Source of the DNA: Cohnella thermotolerans DSM 17683
Lineage (GTDB): Bacteria > Bacillota > Bacilli > Paenibacillales > Paenibacillaceae
DNA length: 64,000 nucleotides
Assembly: GCF_000429825.1 (NCBI RefSeq)
Contig: NZ_AUCP01000006.1
Span: 1-64,000 of the forward strand
Direction of reading: 5' to 3'
The stretch's first letter is position 1. Each line of letters begins with the position of its first letter. The position numbers were made by a program, and so were the translations under genes. The notes under the pieces were generated by a model. That model made no database searches. It was not told where the DNA came from and worked only from the letters and a program-made list of their open reading frames with translations. Below, one piece after another: positions 59,939-64,000 of the stretch.

Positions 59939-61150
59939 TCAGTACGGATAGTCGTCCTGCGCCTGTCGGCGGGCCGTTTGACGTTCGTTCATGCGCCGCA
60001 GCACATCCTCGATCTCCTCGGGGTAGAGCAATTCGACCGGCGAGATTCCCTTCTCGAACTGGAAGGCGTCTCCCTCGATAAGCACGACGTACCGGCCGTT
60101 CATCCGGGCGATATGAACGCGCTCGCCGTAATCGGACAGCTTCCCCTTGACCGCGACGTCGTCCAGCTTGAACTTCAACTCGAGATCCGGCTGGAACTCC
60201 GCCAGCTTCGCCGTCGCCTGGGCCACGTCCTCGTGTGTCCATTTCTCCTGCAGCTGCCGTTTGTCCGACGCCGCCCAAGCCTCGAACTGCCACTCCTCCC
60301 GCTGGCGCTGCGGACTCCAGCCCGGCTCGGCGTTCGGCACAGGCATCGGCGCCGGGGCCGCTTCGTCCTCGATCGGCTCCGACAGCTGCGGCAGCGTCTC
60401 TTCCGCCTCCCAAGCGGCGGACGCCTCGGGGTTTCCCTGCCACTTCGTCTCGATATACTGCTGAACCATCTCCATCACCTGATCGGTCACGATCTCGGGC
60501 TTCGACTTTTCATAGGTGACGAACTTAAGGAAATCCTCGAAATAGCGGGCGTGCGAAGCCTGATGGATCTTCAGCTCGTAAGGCTCGAGCATGCCTTCCT
60601 CCGGCATGTGCGGGTACTGGATCGATTTGATGTTCCGGGCGCTGATGGCCATCTCCACCTTCGAGATGAGGCTGCGCTCGTCCGATACGCGGGCGATCTT
60701 CGATTCGAAGTCGCACTTGAGCACGAACACGAACGGATCGTCGAACAGCTCGTTCAGCTTGGCCAGCGCGACGATAAAGGCGCCTCCCCTCACCGCGCTC
60801 GTGTCCATATAGAGTCGGACCATATCGTCGCTGGCCGCGTGGAACCGCTCCTTGTCCGGCGCCGTCCGCAGCTTCTGGAACAGGTTGTAGTTCGGATTGC
60901 TGTCCAAGTCGTGGCCCGGCTCCAGCATGAACCTGCCGATCTTGGTCGGCGCGTTGTCCGTCGGCGAATGAACCTCCGCCTTGCGCTTGCCGATGCGGGT
61001 AAATTCGCTGTCGAGGAACGACTTGATCTCGCTGTCCTCATAGCCGAAATGGTCGAGCGTCTGATAGTGCTTGTACCGCTTGATCGGGTCCTGCTCCTGC
61101 CCGTCGTTGTGGATGACGAAGAACGATAGATATTGAATGGAGAATTTCAT
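59939..61150 (-). CDS. DUF3900-like protein
   Basis: A 403-residue cytoplasmic protein. It starts MKFSIQYLSFFVIHNDG and has YKHYQTLDHFGYEDSEIKSFL, SNPNYNLFQKL and a central region LNELFDDPFVFVLKCDFESK. I take it to be DUF3900, found in Bacillaceae; the match is from memory. A middle linker is rich in Ala, Pro and Glu (about 245-280). Its function is unknown, though the fold recalls nucleoid-associated NdpA proteins. Monocistronic. Confidence 0.72.
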   Translation of the reverse strand: MKFSIQYLSFFVIHNDGQEQDPIKRYKHYQTLDHFGYEDSEIKSFLDSEFTRIGKRKAEVHSPTDNAPTKIGRFMLEPGHDLDSNPNYNLFQKLRTAPDKERFHAASDDMVRLYMDTSAVRGGAFIVALAKLNELFDDPFVFVLKCDFESKIARVSDERSLISKVEMAISARNIKSIQYPHMPEEGMLEPYELKIHQASHARYFEDFLKFVTYEKSKPEIVTDQVMEMVQQYIETKWQGNPEASAAWEAEETLPQLSEPIEDEAAPAPMPVPNAEPGWSPQRQREEWQFEAWAASDKRQLQEKWTHEDVAQATAKLAEFQPDLELKFKLDDVAVKGKLSDYGERVHIARMNGRYVVLIEGDAFQFEKGISPVELLYPEEIEDVLRRMNERQTARRQAQDDYPY

Positions 61151-61355
61151 AGACGGCTCCTTTGAGGTCGCAAATCTACGGATGTCGGCGGTATGCCTTC
61201 GGTCGTAACAATCTGTTGTTCATCATACCACCCCCTCCGCCCGCCCTTCAACGCTTCTACCGGGACGCCGTTTAGCCGCCGGAGCCCGGCTTCGTCAGGC
61301 TGGGACGGCCCGAGTCCGGCGGGCTCCTGCCTCCCGCACGCTTCGCCGTCAAATT

Positions 61356-61387
61356 GAGAAAGCCGCGGGACGCCCCGCGGCTTTCTC
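61356..61387. terminator. Perfect hairpin terminator upstream of DUF3900
   Basis: GAGAAAGCCGCGGG (61356-61369) pairs with CCCGCGGCTTTCTC (61374-61387), a perfect 14-bp stem with a four-base loop. It lies behind the spore-protein gene on the minus strand (its stop is at 61419), whose transcript it probably ends. Confidence 0.85.
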
Positions 61388-61418
61388 TCATTATCGTCGT
61401 TCCGGCATCCATCCATCA

Positions 61419-61706
61419 TTAAGGCTCGGAACGTTTGGCCAGCTTCTCCTGCGCCAGCCGAATCATCTCGCGGACCATCGTCCCGCCGATTTTGCCCCCG
61501 ACATGGCCGACCGACTCCGTCGACAGCTGCCCGTTGTCGCCGGGCTGAAGCGGCACGCCGAGCGATTTGGCCACCTCGTACTTCACGTCGTCCGGCCGGT
61601 TCGGGTTCACCGCGTAGCCTTCCCGCTTCATCACGTCGGCCTTGAACGCTTCGACGCCCTGCTCCGCGCCCGGGACGACGAGCCGCCTCCGGCTTCTTCT
61701 AGACAA
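61419..61706 (-). CDS. Alpha/beta-type small acid-soluble spore protein
   Basis: A 95-residue DNA-binding spore protein, longer than the usual 65-75. The family core is clear: ALxxxKxEVA-like KYEVAKSLGV, then GHVGGKIGGTMVREMI, both nearly invariant in these proteins. The N-terminal 20 residues are basic (MSRRSRRRLVV) and atypical. Such proteins coat spore DNA and are degraded by the GPR protease on germination; the KYEVA site fits GPR cleavage. This marks the organism as an endospore former. The start is the first ATG; a later start near residue 25 is possible. Confidence 0.87.
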   Translation of the reverse strand: MSRRSRRRLVVPGAEQGVEAFKADVMKREGYAVNPNRPDDVKYEVAKSLGVPLQPGDNGQLSTESVGHVGGKIGGTMVREMIRLAQEKLAKRSEP

Positions 61707-61796
61707 TCGTAACGCCCCCTTATCCGATAATATCGCAGCGCCGTCGCTTCTCCAGATCGTTCCCCGGGCCTACGCGAATTATGCAGGGGCGTTCCT

Positions 61797-62651
61797 CTAG
61801 CGTACGAACCGCAGCCGAAATTCCCGCGGCGTCACGCCTTCACGCCGGCTGAAGCATGCCGTGAAATAAGCCGCCTGCCGAAACCCCGTCTCCAGGGCGA
61901 TCTGCGCGATCGGCAGATCGGTTTGCAGCAGCAGCCGCTTCGCCTGCTCCAGCCGGTAGCGGATCAAATATTCCATCGGCGAGCAGCCGAACTGCTTCTG
62001 CATCCGACGGGCGATATAGACGGGATGGAAATTCAGCTCCGAAGCCAAATCCCGCGAGGATATCTGCTCCTTGTAATGCAGCCTCAGGAAAGAAGCCGCC
62101 CGGTCGGCGATGTCCTCTCCCGGACGGGGCCGTTCCGCCTGAAGCGACTCCGCGAGCAGCATGAGCACCTCCTGAAACACCGTCTGCTGCTCCCAGCGCA
62201 CCGAATCGAGATGGGATTGCCGGTCCAGATCGATCAGCCGCTGCAGCCGCTCGTACATTTTCGCCGGGTGAAGCAGCCGGGTGAATTGCGGGATGTCGAT
62301 CGTAAACGCCGGCATCCGGGACCGTTCCTTCGTCCCGTCCTCCACTTCCGCTTCGTCCGCCATCCGCCAACCCCCGCCCGCCTGAAAATGCAGCCAGAAC
62401 GAGCCCGTCAACGTCCGGCAGCCTTCCGTCGGATAGTGGTGCAGGTCCGGCCGCAGCACCAGCGCATGACCTTCCGACACCTCGTAGCTGCGGCCCTCTT
62501 CCCCGATATAAAGGCAGCCCATCTTCACGACGAGCAGATCGAACTCCCCGATCGCCCAGCGCTCCGGATGCTTGCGGCCGGGACCGGCAAGGCTGTAGCC
62601 GTTGTTAATGAAATAAGGCAGCGGCAAAGCGTCGAAACGGATGACGGACAT
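61797..62651 (-). CDS. AraC-family transcriptional regulator
   Basis: A 284-residue regulator with an N-terminal cupin-type sensor (about 1-150) and two C-terminal HTH motifs (SSRDLASELNFHPVYIARRM and LPIAQIALETGFRQAAYFTA). ATG 62651 has GAGAGG upstream. It diverges from a probable glycan-acting gene at 62833, so it most likely activates that gene in response to a sugar. The inducer is unknown. Confidence 0.93.
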   Translation of the reverse strand: MSVIRFDALPLPYFINNGYSLAGPGRKHPERWAIGEFDLLVVKMGCLYIGEEGRSYEVSEGHALVLRPDLHHYPTEGCRTLTGSFWLHFQAGGGWRMADEAEVEDGTKERSRMPAFTIDIPQFTRLLHPAKMYERLQRLIDLDRQSHLDSVRWEQQTVFQEVLMLLAESLQAERPRPGEDIADRAASFLRLHYKEQISSRDLASELNFHPVYIARRMQKQFGCSPMEYLIRYRLEQAKRLLLQTDLPIAQIALETGFRQAAYFTACFSRREGVTPREFRLRFVR

Positions 62652-62832
62652 GCGCGTTCCCTCTCCCATCAGGTTGCGATCGTGATAGCTTTGGTTCAAT
62701 AGCTGAAACTACAGCACCAGTATACCACCTATAATCGGAACTGAATAACGGAAATAAAACGTTTTCTGCTCGCATGCAACCTAGGTTTCATGGACGAAAT
62801 TCGACCGATATCGGAGCAAAGGAGAACCGAAC

Positions 62833-64000
62833 ATGTCCCATCCCTCATACGATTCCTTCAAGCTGGCCGTCTACTGTACGGCGGGCTGCCTGAACGGCGA
62901 TTTCGGGCGGCTGGAACGGGAATTGGCGTTTTTCCGCAAGCATTTGAAGCTGTCCAAAGTGTACATCGAGAACCACCGGGGAGACGTCAGCCTGAGCCGC
63001 GAAAGGCTGCTTGCGCTCAAAGGCTTCTTCGAAGAGCGGGGCGTCGAGACGGCGGGAGGCATTACGCCGACGCTCGGAGACGCCTACCGGCCGGGGTACG
63101 AGCGGTTGTTCGGCGGCATCTGCTATACCGACGAAGCTTCGCGCGCAAAGTTCCGGGAAGCGGTGGAGACGGCGGCTTCGGTGTTTGACGAGGTCATCTT
63201 CGACGATTTCTTCTTCACCAATTGCGGCTGCGACGATTGCCTCGCGCGCAAGGGCGACCGAAGCTGGGAGGAGTTTCGGCTGGAGTTGATGGCGGAGGTG
63301 TCGGAAAATCTGATTTTGAAGCCGGCGAGAGCGGTCAATCCGAACGCGCGAATGGTGATCAAATACCCGAACTGGAACGAAGCGTACCAAGCCTCCGGTT
63401 ACAACACCGAGAAGCAGCCGCTGCTCTTCGACGCGGTCTATACGGGTACCGAAACCCGCGACCCGGCGATCAGCCAGCAGCACATTCCCCGTTATGCCTC
63501 CTACTCGCTGCTCCGCTGGATGGACAACCTCGCGCCGGGGCGCAACGGCGGAGCCTGGTTCGACAGTCTGGACTGCACTTATATCGATTACTATCTGGAG
63601 CAGGCGAACCTTAGCGTCTTCGGCAAAGCGAAGGAACTGACGCTGTTCTGCTATTCGTTGCTCAAGGACAGCGTGCACGTTCCCGCGCTCGGCTATCAGC
63701 TCGACAAGCTGGACGCGGTCGCGGGAGCGCTTGGCCGTCCGGTCGGAGCCCTTGTTTACGAGCCGCACCATGCCAAGGGCGAGGATCACCTGTACGATTA
63801 TCTGGGCATGCTGGGCATCTCCTTCGAGCTGACGCCGAGCTTCCCGTCCGATACGTCCGCGCCGCTGCTCATTACGCAGAACGCCGCGCGGGACGAAGCG
63901 ATCATCGGGAAAATGCAGACGTATTTGCAAGCGGGCGGCCGGATCGTCATGACGAGCGGCTTCGTGGAACGGATGACGGGCCGAGGGATCGAGGAGTTCA
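62833..64000 (+). CDS. Glycosidase-like protein, cut by the window end
   Basis: The frame from ATG 62833 (AAAGGAG eight bases upstream) stays open to the last base, so the gene is partial. At least 389 residues are seen. It begins MSHPSYDSFKLAVYCTAGC and contains FDEVIFDDFFFTNCGCDDC (a possible acid and a cysteine cluster like a zinc knuckle), KYPNWNEAYQASGY, LLRWMDNLAPGRNG and GGRIVMTSGF, with a barrel-like pattern ending in a Rossmann-like strand. It may be a family of glycoside hydrolase fold common in Paenibacillus. It is next to an AraC regulator, as for sugar-induced enzymes. The family is not assigned. Confidence 0.75.
   Translation, partial: MSHPSYDSFKLAVYCTAGCLNGDFGRLERELAFFRKHLKLSKVYIENHRGDVSLSRERLLALKGFFEERGVETAGGITPTLGDAYRPGYERLFGGICYTDEASRAKFREAVETAASVFDEVIFDDFFFTNCGCDDCLARKGDRSWEEFRLELMAEVSENLILKPARAVNPNARMVIKYPNWNEAYQASGYNTEKQPLLFDAVYTGTETRDPAISQQHIPRYASYSLLRWMDNLAPGRNGGAWFDSLDCTYIDYYLEQANLSVFGKAKELTLFCYSLLKDSVHVPALGYQLDKLDAVAGALGRPVGALVYEPHHAKGEDHLYDYLGMLGISFELTPSFPSDTSAPLLITQNAARDEAIIGKMQTYLQAGGRIVMTSGFVERMTGRGIEEF

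Overview
The window is chromosomal DNA of a GC-rich, endospore-forming Firmicute, most likely a Cohnella- or Paenibacillus-like member of the Paenibacillaceae. The evidence is an alpha/beta-type spore protein, a heme-copper menaquinol oxidase operon of Bacillus type, AGGAGG ribosome binding sites, TTG/GTG starts and terminators with T-tracts. No tRNA, rRNA, prophage or CRISPR array was found.

Layout. 0-4.5 kb: a group IIC intron sits directly behind the trxA terminator, followed by trxA, an Rrf2 regulator with a clear promoter/operator, an aldo/keto reductase and a DsbA-family protein. 4.5-5.1 kb: an array of five 52-bp hairpin repeats and low-complexity DNA. 5.1-11 kb: a five-gene oligopeptide/dipeptide ABC transporter. 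11-15.3 kb: an FAD oxidoreductase, a transglutaminase remnant, CcdC and a cation-efflux gene behind an apparent attenuator. 15.4-19.4 kb: qoxABCD. 19.6-22.3 kb: a small membrane protein, a DUF1700-DUF4097 pair and a MarR regulator. 22.3-25.1 kb: a ba3-type cytochrome c oxidase operon with an extra CuA-type lipoprotein. 25-33 kb: several decayed genes interleaved with purT, DUF1540, a glutamine amidotransferase, an aldose epimerase and fumC. 33.2-34.1 kb: a mosaic of short repeats. 34.1-37.9 kb: an MMPL exporter with its MarR regulator. 38.2-47.3 kb: a tight six-gene operon for a synthase-type exopolysaccharide. 47.7-55.9 kb: an alpha/beta hydrolase, a TetM-like GTPase, a YhgE/Pip protein, a BTAD response regulator beside its decayed histidine kinase, and a CheY-like protein. 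56-64 kb: DnaA-box-like sites, a second five-unit hairpin array, a nitroreductase, a large membrane hydrolase, DUF3900, a spore protein, and an AraC regulator divergent from a gene cut by the window end.

How the genes work together. Two terminal oxidases (a quinol oxidase lacking CuA ligands and a CuA-containing ba3 cytochrome c oxidase) with CcdC indicate a branched aerobic chain. The exopolysaccharide operon joins a TviB-like UDP-HexNAc 6-dehydrogenase, a PilZ-glycosyltransferase fusion, three NodB-type proteins and a GH18-like protein; its domain logic resembles c-di-GMP-controlled synthase systems, but in a combination I do not recognise as described. Three intergenic arrays of hairpins with about 51-bp (five helical turn) spacing but unrelated sequences are the most unusual non-coding signal. 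At least five pseudogenes show active local decay.
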